64,000 nt of DNA from Streptomyces sp. R302. GTDB taxonomy: Bacteria > Actinomycetota > Actinomycetes > Streptomycetales > Streptomycetaceae. Below, piece by piece: positions 1 through 7,082 of the stretch (its first letter is position 1; each line of letters opens with the position of its first letter). A program made the position numbers and the translations under genes. The DNA is taken from contig NZ_JABBGE010000005.1 in the NCBI RefSeq assembly GCF_012927245.1, forward strand, positions 434,001-498,000. The letters are read 5' to 3'. The notes under the pieces are model-generated. The model saw nothing but the letters and a program-made list of their open reading frames with translations, made no database searches and was not told the origin of the DNA.

Positions 1-250
1 GGGACCTCCACACCCGGTCGCCATCGGCGCGCGCATGTGCCGCGTCCGCCGCGCCACCCTCCTGCGCTCCCAGGAGCTCCGCGGCGGTACGGTCCAGGAG
101 CTCCAGCTCAGTGCGGTGACGCTGCTCGTCCCCCCGCCCGAACCACCGCGCCAGCGCCTCCCGCAGCCCGGCCCACGCATCCGTGCCCGCAGCCCGCACG
201 ACAGCGGCTCCACCCGCACGGGCGAGCTCCACCCATGTCTGCTCCGACAT
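1..250 (-). CDS. Hypothetical protein, 3' end outside the window
   Basis: This gene starts at an ATG at 250 on the minus strand and runs off the left edge with 83 codons open and no stop. The visible N-terminus begins MSEQTWVELARAG and is rich in Ala, Arg, Glu and Leu, so it is probably helical. Codon third positions are almost all G or C. I recall similar N-termini in uncharacterised Streptomyces proteins but know no function. It lies 73 bp downstream of the small coiled-coil gene on the same strand, so it could be co-transcribed with it. The coding call rests on frame quality alone. Confidence 0.6.
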   Translation of the reverse strand, partial: MSEQTWVELARAGGAAVVRAAGTDAWAGLREALARWFGRGDEQRHRTELELLDRTAAELLGAQEGGAADAAHARADGDRVWRS

Positions 251-323
251 CCGCGCCCGCCCTCTCCTCACCTGCCGTCCCCGGACTCGTACCGTATCGC
301 CCGACTCGGCGGCCCCAGGTCGT

Positions 324-482
324 TCAGGAATCGTCCGGTTCGGCTGTCCGCTCGGTGCGGGCCAGGCTTTCCCGCAGGGCGGCGTTCTCGGCCTCCAGGA
401 GGGTGATGCGTTTGCGGGCGAAGTACAGCTCCATCACGGCGTCCTGGAACTCGGCCACGAGCTGCTGGGGGGTCAGTTCCAT
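324..482 (-). CDS. Small coiled-coil protein (52 aa)
   Basis: A 52-residue protein starting MELTPQQLVAEFQDAV. Residues 20-45 carry heptad-like hydrophobic spacing (ITLLEAENAALRESLA), typical of a short leucine-zipper coiled coil, followed by a charged tail. There is no signal peptide. The ATG lies 2 bp after the stop of the upstream secreted-protein gene, so the two are very likely translationally coupled. A start further upstream (GTG at 530) would add 16 Arg-rich residues and overlap the upstream gene, so the ATG is preferred. A short coil next to a tail-fibre-like protein suggests a trimerisation or assembly partner, which is inference only. Confidence 0.6.
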   Translation of the reverse strand: MELTPQQLVAEFQDAVMELYFARKRITLLEAENAALRESLARTERTAEPDDS

Positions 483-484
483 GG

Positions 485-1387
485 TCAGGCCGATCCGATC
501 TCGGTCACGGCACCGGAGGGGCCGCGCCACTTGAGCGCGCCGCCCTCGGCGTAGAGGACGCCGCCGTTGGCCGGGTCGGAGGTCGGGACGGTCGTGGCGT
601 TGCGGATGCCGATCACGCCGTCGCCGCCACCGTACGATTCGCCGCTCGTGACGCCGAACATGGCGTTCTGGGCGGCCAGCGCGCCGCTGTTCAGCACCCG
701 CAGCTTCGCGGTGCCCGTCCGGTCGCGTATCTCGATCAGGCGGCTGGCGCTGTCCTCGTTGGCCTGCATCAGCAGACCGATGGGGGAGGTGCGCTGGGCG
801 ATCTCCACCCGGCCGCGCGGGGTGGCGCCGATCGCGACACCGATGCCGACGGCGCCGGAGCCCTTGACCACGAGGTCGTCCACGCCGTTGTTCCGCAGCG
901 TGAGGAGATTTCCCCTGGTGGGGCCGGTGGAGTGGGTGACGAAGATGCCCTGGGCGGCGGTGCCGCCCGACTCGTCGGTGACGCCGTCGGTGTCGAGATA
1001 GACGGAGATGGCCGCGGCTCCCGCGTCGGAGGCGTCCGCGTGGCCCCGGTGCAGGATCTTCAGCGTGCCCCTGCTCTTCTCCGTCCCGGACAGGTACATC
1101 GCCGAGTCGTTCGGGTTGTGGGAGACGACGTTCAGCGCGACACCGTTGCCCGCCACACCGGCCTGGTGGACGGTCAGGGCGTGGAGCTTCGACGTCGCGG
1201 TCGTGGACACGGTCCGGAACGTCGACGTCGTACCGCCCTCGGTGCGGAAGTTGCGGGCCAGCACTTCGCCCGGGTACGTCACGTCCCCCTCGGCCTGCTC
1301 GGCGGCGGACGCGGTTCCCGCACCGGTGGCCACCGTCACGGCCCCCGCCGTGAACGCCCCCAGGAACAGCCTGCGCGTACTGGTCAC
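485..1387 (-). CDS. Tat-secreted tail-fibre / hyaluronidase-like protein
   Basis: About 300 residues. The N-terminus (TSTRRLFLGAFTAG then an AxA site near TASA) is a twin-arginine signal peptide. The mature part is rich in Gly, Asn, Thr and Val with short repeating beta segments. It contains TLKILHRGHADASDAG, a pattern I associate with HylP-type phage hyaluronidases, and ends with a tail-fibre-like motif (NGGVLYAEGGALKWRG). Such proteins form beta-helical trimers, and Streptomyces carry secreted versions annotated as hyaluronoglucosaminidase-like. No catalytic residues can be assigned. GTG at 1387 is chosen because a GAGGAG lies upstream at good spacing; GTG at 1393 is too close to it. The gene is coupled to the downstream coiled-coil gene. 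Confidence 0.65.
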   Translation of the reverse strand: MTSTRRLFLGAFTAGAVTVATGAGTASAAEQAEGDVTYPGEVLARNFRTEGGTTSTFRTVSTTATSKLHALTVHQAGVAGNGVALNVVSHNPNDSAMYLSGTEKSRGTLKILHRGHADASDAGAAAISVYLDTDGVTDESGGTAAQGIFVTHSTGPTRGNLLTLRNNGVDDLVVKGSGAVGIGVAIGATPRGRVEIAQRTSPIGLLMQANEDSASRLIEIRDRTGTAKLRVLNSGALAAQNAMFGVTSGESYGGGDGVIGIRNATTVPTSDPANGGVLYAEGGALKWRGPSGAVTEIGSA

Positions 1388-1489
1388 TCTCACTCCTCGT
1401 CCCGCCGTGATCGACAGTCCGGCAGGCTACGCCCGGGCGACGGCCCGCGCCAGAGCGAACGGACGCCGCCGCCCGGCTGACGGCTGGCC

Positions 1490-1540
1490 GCGAGCTCAGG
1501 AGCTCAGGAGCTCAGGGAGCTCAGGCAGTCAGGCCCTCAG
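1490..1540. repeat. Short tandem repeats of AGCTCAGG
   Basis: Four to five imperfect copies of AGCTCAGG lie head to tail, followed by CAGTCAGG and CCTCAGG. They lie just beyond the stop of the small secreted protein gene. The array looks like slippage and does not form a convincing hairpin. Confidence 0.6.
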
Positions 1541-1845
1541 GTCCACTTCGTGCACGAGACCGTGACGTTCGACCAGTACATGTACGGGCTGATCTGCCGC
1601 GTGTACGGGATGCCGGACTGGCGGCACGTGTAACGGGCGTAACCGGCGAACGACGCCTTCGTGTAGGCGTCGTTGTATGCGGAGGATTCGGCCGTCCACA
1701 CGCTCGACCCGGTGCCGAAGCCGCTGAAGTACTGGGTCGTCGCGACCGCCGTGCCGGCCGCCGATGCCGTGCCCACGCTGCCCAGGCCCATCAGGCCGAG
1801 CACTGCGGTGAACGCGAGAGCCAGACGTAAGAAGGATCTCTTCAT
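1537..1845 (-). CDS. Small secreted protein (102 aa)
   Basis: The start at MKRSFLRLALAF gives a classical Sec signal peptide: a KR n-region, a hydrophobic LALAFTAVLGLMGL core and an AxA cleavage site near residue 28 (TASA). The mature part of about 70 residues is rich in Tyr, Ser and Thr and has two cysteines (in YTCRQSG and VSCTKW) that could form a disulphide. In-frame codons upstream of 1845 would bury the signal sequence, so they were rejected. I do not recognise the family; many Streptomyces secrete such small proteins. The gene is monocistronic and divergent from the TetR gene. Confidence 0.7.
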   Translation of the reverse strand: MKRSFLRLALAFTAVLGLMGLGSVGTASAAGTAVATTQYFSGFGTGSSVWTAESSAYNDAYTKASFAGYARYTCRQSGIPYTRQISPYMYWSNVTVSCTKWT

Positions 1846-2068
1846 TCTCGTTTCGTCTCCCTGGTCATGGAGCGTGTCTCGATCCGGAGGAGAAGCTAAC
1901 AGCGCGTCGGAGTCCCCGAAGACGAGTCCCACAAGAACGCCGAAGAAACCTGAAAGTGCCCAACTTCGTTGCGGGGAACGTTATTTGGCCGGATCGAAGG
2001 GGTGTCGGGTGTCGCGCGAGGCGGTCGAAGCGGGGCTCCACGCGCCGCCCGCGGCACGCTTCGGTGCG

Positions 2069-2085
2069 CGAACGCGTTCGTTACG
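2069..2085. promoter_or_regulatory. Putative TetR operator upstream of its own gene
   Basis: A perfect 12-bp palindrome CGAACGCGTTCG (2069-2080) followed by TTAC, 9 bp before the regulator's ATG. The same CGAACnnGTTCG core followed by TTAC recurs in front of the monooxygenase gene. The position fits autoregulation, which is inference. Confidence 0.6.
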
Positions 2086-2093
2086 ATCGGTGT

Positions 2094-2789
2094 ATGACCA
2101 CGAAGCGAGAACCCGTCAGCCGACGAGAACGACCCGCGAAGCCCGCCCTCACGCAGCGGGGGATCGTCGACGCGGCGGTGCGGGTCATGCGGTCCGAGGG
2201 GCTGAACAAGGTGACCATGCGGCGCCTGGCGCAGGAGCTGGACACCGGCCCCGCCTCGCTCTACGTCTACGTGGCCAACACCGCCGAGCTGCACGCCGCC
2301 GTCCTGGACGCCCTCCTCGGCGAGGTGGACCTGCCCGCCGACGAGGGCGGGACCGGCTGGCGTGACGACCTCGTCGCCGTCCTGACCTCCTACGCCCGCC
2401 TGCTCTTCGAGCACCCGCAGCTGGCCCGCTCCGCGCTCGTGGCCCGCCCGAGCGGGGCGAACTACCTCGACCTGGTCGAACGCCTCCTGCTGCTGCTCTC
2501 CCGCAGCGGCGCCCCGCGCGAGCAGGTCGCCTGGGGCGTGGACAACCTCCTGCAGTACGCGACCGCCACCGCGGCGGAACACGGCACCCAGGAACGCGAC
2601 CCGAGGAGCCAGGACGACTGGGACGCGCTTACCCGCGCCGCGCACGGGGCGGACGAGACCCGGCACCCGATGATCAAGGCGCACCTGCCGGCGCTGCTGT
2701 CCGGCACCCAGGACGCCCGGCTGGCCTGGGGCTTCGACCTCGTGATCAACGGCATCGTCCACACCCCCGTCCCGGATCCCACCGGCTGA
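2094..2789 (+). CDS. TetR-family transcriptional regulator (TetR_C type)
   Basis: 231 residues. An N-terminal helix-turn-helix (about residues 20-65, with GIVDAAVRVMRSEGLNKVTM and RRLAQELDTGPASLYVYVAN) is followed by an all-helical C-terminal ligand domain. The HTH wording GPASLYVYV and the domain layout match the TetR_C class that includes tetracycline repressors. ATG 2094 is preferred over upstream in-frame starts, which would add an Arg-rich tail and run through the putative operator. Next is a Tet(X)-like monooxygenase on the same strand, and both genes carry the same palindrome upstream. It therefore probably represses itself and the monooxygenase until a small ligand binds. Confidence 0.85.
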   Translation: MTTKREPVSRRERPAKPALTQRGIVDAAVRVMRSEGLNKVTMRRLAQELDTGPASLYVYVANTAELHAAVLDALLGEVDLPADEGGTGWRDDLVAVLTSYARLLFEHPQLARSALVARPSGANYLDLVERLLLLLSRSGAPREQVAWGVDNLLQYATATAAEHGTQERDPRSQDDWDALTRAAHGADETRHPMIKAHLPALLSGTQDARLAWGFDLVINGIVHTPVPDPTG

Positions 2790-2891
2790 TCGCATGAGGC
2801 CCTGAGGGCTGCGCGTCCCCGCTTCGGGCGGCCGGTCCAGGTCGCGCCAGGCCCGGACGTCGTGCGACCCGGAGCACGGCGTACCCCTCGA

Positions 2892-2922
2892 CGAACTTGT
2901 TCGCTACGAACATGTTCGTTAC
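2892..2922. promoter_or_regulatory. Tandem TetR operators in front of the monooxygenase
   Basis: Two copies of CGAACnnGTTCG, at 2892-2903 (centre TT) and 2907-2918 (centre AT), with centres 15 bp apart. The second is followed by TTAC, as in the copy upstream of the regulator gene. They lie 67-97 bp upstream of the monooxygenase ATG, where a repressor would block transcription. Confidence 0.65.
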
Positions 2923-2988
2923 TTTGGAAGGGCAGGCCGTGCACGTCGTCCGCAGCGTCAACCCCTTCACCGCCCCCAGGAGGACCTC

Positions 2989-4128
2989 ATGAACACCCAC
3001 CACCCCATCGCGATCATCGGCGGAGGTCTCGGCGGCCTCACCGCCGCCCGTGTCCTCCACGTCAACGGCATCGAGGCGGCCGTCTTCGAACTGGAGGCCT
3101 CACGCGAGGCCCGCACCCAGGGCGGCATGCTCGACATCCACGAGGAGAACGGCCAGAAGGCCCTGCGCGCCGCCGGCCTCTACGACGGGTTCCTCGACAT
3201 CATCCACGAGGGCGGCCAGGCCATGCGCCTGCTCGGTCCCGACGGCACCGTCCACGTCGCGGAGGAGGACGACGGCACCGGCGGACGCCCCGAGGTCGAC
3301 CGCGGCGACCTGCGCGACCTGCTCCTCGACTCCCTTCCCGACGGCACGGTCCACTGGGGCGCCAAGGTCACCGGTGTGCGCGCCCTGGACGGTGGACGCC
3401 ACGAGGTGGCCTTCGCCGACGGCTCCGCCCTCACCACCGACCTGCTGATCGGCGCCGACGGCGCCTGGTCGCGCGTGCGGCCCCTGCTCTCCGACGCCGA
3501 GCCCGCCTACACCGGGATCTCCTTCGTCGAGACCGACCTGCTGGAGGCCGACACCCGCCACCCGCGCAGCGCGGCCGTCGTCGGCGGCGGCTTCTTCATC
3601 TGCCTCGGCGGCGAGCGCGGCGTCCTCGCCCACAAGGAGACCGACGGCAGCCTGCACGTCTACACCGCCCTCAAGGTGGACGAGGGCTGGCTGGACACGG
3701 TCGACTTCACCGACCTGCCGGCGGCCAAGCGGGCCGTGCTCGCCCGCTTCGACGGATGGGACGAGACCCTGCGCGGCCTGATCGCCGACGCGGACACCAT
3801 GACCCCGCGCCGCATCCACGCCCTACCGGTGGGTCACCGCTGGGACCGCGTGCCGGGCGTGACCCTGCTCGGCGACGCCGCCCACGTGATGTCCCCCTTC
3901 GCCGGCGAAGGCGCGAACCTCGCCATGTTCGACGGCGCCGAACTCGCCACGGCCATCGCCGCCCACCCCGGCGACACCGAGGCGGCCCTGACCGCCTACG
4001 AGGAAGCCCTCTTCCCGCGCAGCGAGGCCTCCGCCGCCGACTCCGCCCGGAGCCTGGACACCATGTTCGCTCCCCGGGGGCTGGAGCGGATGGCGGCGTT
4101 CTTCACCACCGGCCCGGCGGCCCCGTAA
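2989..4128 (+). CDS. Tet(X)-like FAD-dependent monooxygenase
   Basis: 379 residues, a class A flavoprotein monooxygenase. It has the FAD dinucleotide motif GGGLGG (residues 11-16), a GADGAW-type DG motif near residue 160, and the second FAD motif GDAAHVMSPFAGEG starting at residue 295. By recall, several segments align closely with Tet(X): GGMLDIHEENGQKALRAAGL, the DRGDLRDLLLDSL stretch, RFDGWDETLRGLI and the GDAAH block. Tet(X) is 388 residues and inactivates tetracyclines by 11a-hydroxylation. The substrate here is not known; related enzymes act on other aromatic polyketides. A TetR gene with shared operators precedes it. The start has a good AGGAGG about 7 bp upstream. Confidence 0.85.
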   Translation: MNTHHPIAIIGGGLGGLTAARVLHVNGIEAAVFELEASREARTQGGMLDIHEENGQKALRAAGLYDGFLDIIHEGGQAMRLLGPDGTVHVAEEDDGTGGRPEVDRGDLRDLLLDSLPDGTVHWGAKVTGVRALDGGRHEVAFADGSALTTDLLIGADGAWSRVRPLLSDAEPAYTGISFVETDLLEADTRHPRSAAVVGGGFFICLGGERGVLAHKETDGSLHVYTALKVDEGWLDTVDFTDLPAAKRAVLARFDGWDETLRGLIADADTMTPRRIHALPVGHRWDRVPGVTLLGDAAHVMSPFAGEGANLAMFDGAELATAIAAHPGDTEAALTAYEEALFPRSEASAADSARSLDTMFAPRGLERMAAFFTTGPAAP

Positions 4129-4143
4129 CCCCCGCGGGTGGGT

Positions 4144-4815
4144 TCACGTCCGGCTGGTGGAGGTCAGACGCGTGAGGGCGCGGTCGTGGACGCGGCTGAG
4201 GAGGAGCAGGGAACAGACGGCGCCGATCAGAGCGCAGAACATGTCCCACTGGGTGTCCCACACGTCTCCCTGCGTGCCCAGGAAGGCATCGGCGGCCTGG
4301 CCTCCGGTCACGGCCGCCAGCCACTCCAGGATCTCGAAGGTCGCGCTGAAGGCGAGGCAGGCGCAGACGGTGAGCGGCGCGAGCCATCGGCTGCCGCGGA
4401 GCGGGGACGTCCGGAGGAGGAGCTCGCGTACCAGGAGGGCCGGGACGAAGCCCTGCATGAGGTGGCCGAGCCGGTCGTACGGGTTGCGTTCCAGGCCGAG
4501 CAGGTCGCGCACCCAGTCACCGGCGGGGACGTCCGCGTAGGTGTAGTGCCCGCCCACGATGAGCACCAGCGCGTGTACCGCCAGGAGTCCGCAGAGCAGG
4601 TCGCTGAGCGGGAACCGCTTGCGCAGGAGCACGATCACCGGCAGGCCCAGCATCACCCACACCGTTTCCAGCAGCCAGGTGAGGGGGTCGGCCGCACCGA
4701 ACGCCGAGACCACGAGCGTCGTGGCGACGGCGAGCGCGAGCGCGGCCGGCAGCCGGCGGCGGGAGGCCGACCGCTCGCCGGGGGAGAGGTCTGCTGCCGG
4801 ACGGAACGCGGACAT
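4144..4815 (-). CDS. DUF2238 (YjdF-type) membrane protein
   Basis: 223 residues with about six predicted membrane segments (for example LPAALALAVATTLVVSAFG, a segment near VHALVLIVGGHYTY, and MFCALIGAVCSLLLL). The conserved features of the DUF2238 family are visible: HYTYADVP, NPYDRLGHLMQGF and DVWDTQWDMF near the C-terminus. The role is unknown. An AAGGAG lies 6 bp before ATG 4815, which decides the start; the longer in-frame version adds a soluble stretch. The gene is convergent with the monooxygenase, with only 15 bp between stops. Confidence 0.8.
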   Translation of the reverse strand: MSAFRPAADLSPGERSASRRRLPAALALAVATTLVVSAFGAADPLTWLLETVWVMLGLPVIVLLRKRFPLSDLLCGLLAVHALVLIVGGHYTYADVPAGDWVRDLLGLERNPYDRLGHLMQGFVPALLVRELLLRTSPLRGSRWLAPLTVCACLAFSATFEILEWLAAVTGGQAADAFLGTQGDVWDTQWDMFCALIGAVCSLLLLSRVHDRALTRLTSTSRT

Positions 4816-4959
4816 CGATGACTCCTTGGGTGCGGGGTGTGCGCACATCCTCATGCCGCCACGAACGCTCGGCATGAGTGCACCTACTCAACTGATGTGC
4901 CTGAGTAGCTCGTTGACTGCCGATCGCACGGGCGGCCGCCGGACTGTCCGGGGAGGTGG

Positions 4960-5662
4960 CGGCAGGCCGCCACATGCCCGGACCGGGGCCTCGGCCGCCG
5001 ACGCGCATCTCCCTCCCTTCGGCGATGGTCTGGTCCCTGCCGGCCGGCATCATGGCGAACGCCACCGGCAGTTGCGCGGCGAGGCGGTCGCGCAATCTGC
5101 TCGTAGGACAGACGGTGGTGGAGCACGGGCCGCCCCGTGACGTCGCTGATGATCGCGGCGATGTCGTCGTAGCCGAGCGCCTCGGGTCCGGTGAGGACGA
5201 GATCGGTGTCGGGCGCCTGCTCGTCCGTCAGCGCGCGTACGGCGACGGCCGCGACGTCCTCGGCGTCGACGAAGCCGACCCGGACGCTCGCGGTGGCGGT
5301 CCGGATGGCGCCCTCGTCGCGCACGCTGCGAGCGTGCGCGTGCTCGCCGCTGAGGTTCTGCATGAATCACGAAGGCCTCAGCACCGCCCACTGTTCGAAC
5401 AGCCCGGGCAGGGCTCGGTGGACCGCTCCCACCGCCGGGCCGCCCTGGGGGATGGCCGAGGAACTCAGCAGCACCACGCGGTGCACGCCGGCGGCGCGGG
5501 CCCGGTGGAGGAACGGCAGCATGGTCGCCGCGGGGTCGGAGTCACCGAGCGGCGGTATCAGGTAGACGCGGTCGACTCCGTCGAGGGCGGCCGCGTGGGT
5601 GGCGGGTTCGTACCAGTCGAAGGGGACCGCCTCGGTGCCGGCGACCGGGGTGGCCCGGCGGC
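4960..5662 (-). pseudogene. NmrA-like NAD(P)-binding protein, degraded
   Basis: Reading the minus strand from about 5662 gives VAGTEAVPFDWYEPATHAAA, then DGVDRVYLIPPLGDSD, HRVVLLSSSAIPQ and LFEQWAVLRPS, clearly an NmrA/SDR-like protein. There are several lesions. The N-terminal Rossmann GxxGxxG strand is missing, because the divergent regulator gene begins just beyond. In the conserved LRPSWFMQNL motif the Trp codon is TGA (5367-5369). One inserted base near 5096 shifts the frame between LSYEQ and LRDRLAAQLPVAFAMM. The C-terminus changes frame again near 5000. The intact family has about 280 residues. These are multiple independent lesions, so it is not a single sequencing error. Confidence 0.8.
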
Positions 5663-5710
5663 ACTAGGCTGCGCCCGCGACCAACCGACCGGAACGAGGA
5701 GGCGGCACCG

Positions 5711-6841
5711 TTGCGAGAGAGCGTGGAGGAGCGACACGGCAGGATCCTGCGGCTCGTCCGCGAACGGGAGAGCGTACGCGTCAGCGAACTCGCCGCCGGT
5801 CTCGGCGTCTCGGTGGAGACCGCCCGACGCGACGTGGCCGCGCTGGCCGCGGTGGGACGCGTACGGCGGCTGCACGGCACCGTCACCTGGCCGACCGCGC
5901 CGCTCAACGCCCGCGACGCCCGCCTCGCCCGCCGTACCCCGCCGAACGCGCGGGGCGGCCTCGTCCTGGGCATGGTCGTGCCCGTCTCCGACTACTACTT
6001 CCGGTCGGTCATCCAGGGAGCCCGCCGGGCCGCCGCCGACGTGGGGGTCCGACTGCTCGTCGGCGTCACCGACTACACCTCGGCACGGGACCATCAACAC
6101 GTCGCCACGCTGCTCGACGCCGGTGTCGACGGTCTGCTGCTCGCGCCGAGCTGGGCGGCCGACGGTCCCGACGAGGCGGAGGCGGCGCCGTTCGCCGAAC
6201 CCCCGGTCCCCGCCGTTCTCGTCGAGCGGCGGATCCCCCTCGGCGTGCCCGGATCCCACCTCGACCGCGTGGTGTCGGACCACGCGGGCGGAGCGGCGCT
6301 CGCCGTCCGGCACCTCGCCCGGCTCGGGCACCGGCGCGTCGCGCTACTGGCCCGCCGCACCCACACCAGGCCCGCGGTACGGGAGGGCTATCTCTCGGCG
6401 ATCCGGGCGCTCGGCCTTCCCGAGGACGACCTCTCGCCCGATCCGGACGGCCCCGGCGGTCACCCCGACGACATCGGCGGGGACCGCCTGTTGGCCGGCA
6501 TCGATGCCGGGGAGATCCGCGCCGGGCTCGTCCACACCGACATCGACGCGGTCAACCTCCTGCACCGGCTCCGCGCCCACGGCGTGCGCGTGCCGGAGGA
6601 CTTCGCGCTCGTGTGCCACAACGACGAGCTGGCCGCGCTCGCGGACGTGCCCCTGACCTCCGTGAGCCCGGCCACCTTCGCGGTCGGCGAGGCGGCGGTC
6701 CGGTTGCTGGTGCGCCGCCTGGAGGACCCCGACGCCGCGCACTCCGCGGTCGAGTGGCTGCCGCGACTGGTGGTCCGGGACTCCTGCGGCGCCGGCCGGG
6801 TGTCCGAGAGCCACGAGGCGCCCGAAGGATGCCCGCGGTAG
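5711..6841 (+). CDS. DeoR-type HTH / LacI-type sugar-binding regulator
   Basis: 376 residues. Residues 1-60 are a DeoR-family winged helix (ERHGRILRLVRERESVRVSE, then SVETARRDVAALAAVGRVRR). From about residue 85 the protein is a LacI/GalR periplasmic-binding-like domain (LGMVVPVSDYYFRSVIQGAR, VSDHAGGAALAVRHLARLGH, VCHNDELAALADVPLTSVSP). This hybrid is recurrent in Streptomyces and usually controls sugar or polysaccharide genes. The start is TTG 5711 with GAGGAGG upstream at good spacing. The next gene downstream is a polysaccharide lyase with a LacI-like palindrome in its leader, so that gene is the likely target (inference). Confidence 0.85.
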   Translation: MRESVEERHGRILRLVRERESVRVSELAAGLGVSVETARRDVAALAAVGRVRRLHGTVTWPTAPLNARDARLARRTPPNARGGLVLGMVVPVSDYYFRSVIQGARRAAADVGVRLLVGVTDYTSARDHQHVATLLDAGVDGLLLAPSWAADGPDEAEAAPFAEPPVPAVLVERRIPLGVPGSHLDRVVSDHAGGAALAVRHLARLGHRRVALLARRTHTRPAVREGYLSAIRALGLPEDDLSPDPDGPGGHPDDIGGDRLLAGIDAGEIRAGLVHTDIDAVNLLHRLRAHGVRVPEDFALVCHNDELAALADVPLTSVSPATFAVGEAAVRLLVRRLEDPDAAHSAVEWLPRLVVRDSCGAGRVSESHEAPEGCPR

Positions 6842-6842
6842 A

Positions 6843-6918
6843 CGTCCCTCCGTCCCTCCGTCCCTCCGCCTCTCTGTCCGTCCGTCCCTCCGTCTTCCGC
6901 CCGTCCGCCCGTACGACG
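6843..6918. repeat. Degenerate CGTCCCTC-type tandem repeats
   Basis: About 75 bp of pyrimidine-rich repeats: three CGTCCCTC units, then CGCCTCTCTGTC, CGTCCGTC and CGTCCCTC, and so on. They lie directly after the regulator's stop. One strand is nearly all pyrimidine, so the tract may be slippage-prone. No gene is evident. Confidence 0.6.
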
Positions 6919-6989
6919 CGGGCGCCGACCGGCGCGTCCACGCGGAGTGACCGAATACTGCCCGAGTCGCCCTCGTCCCTTGACGGCTA

Positions 6990-7002
6990 GAAAGCGCTTG
7001 CG
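6990..7002. promoter_or_regulatory. LacI/GalR-type operator
   Basis: GAAAGCGCTTGCG contains the AAGCGCTT palindrome typical of LacI-family operators. It lies 81 bp upstream of the polysaccharide lyase ATG and downstream of the DeoR/LacI regulator gene, which makes that regulator the obvious candidate ligand. Confidence 0.55.
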
Positions 7003-7082
7003 CAGGCTGCGTGCGGAAGGCCCCGAGCCCCGAGCCGAACTCCACCGCTCCCGCCCCGACTTCCCGCAAAGGCTGGTCCGCC

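Noticed and set aside
1956..2093. N-terminal extension of the TetR protein
   Set aside because: It would place the operator inside the gene and adds an Arg-rich stretch not found in the family.
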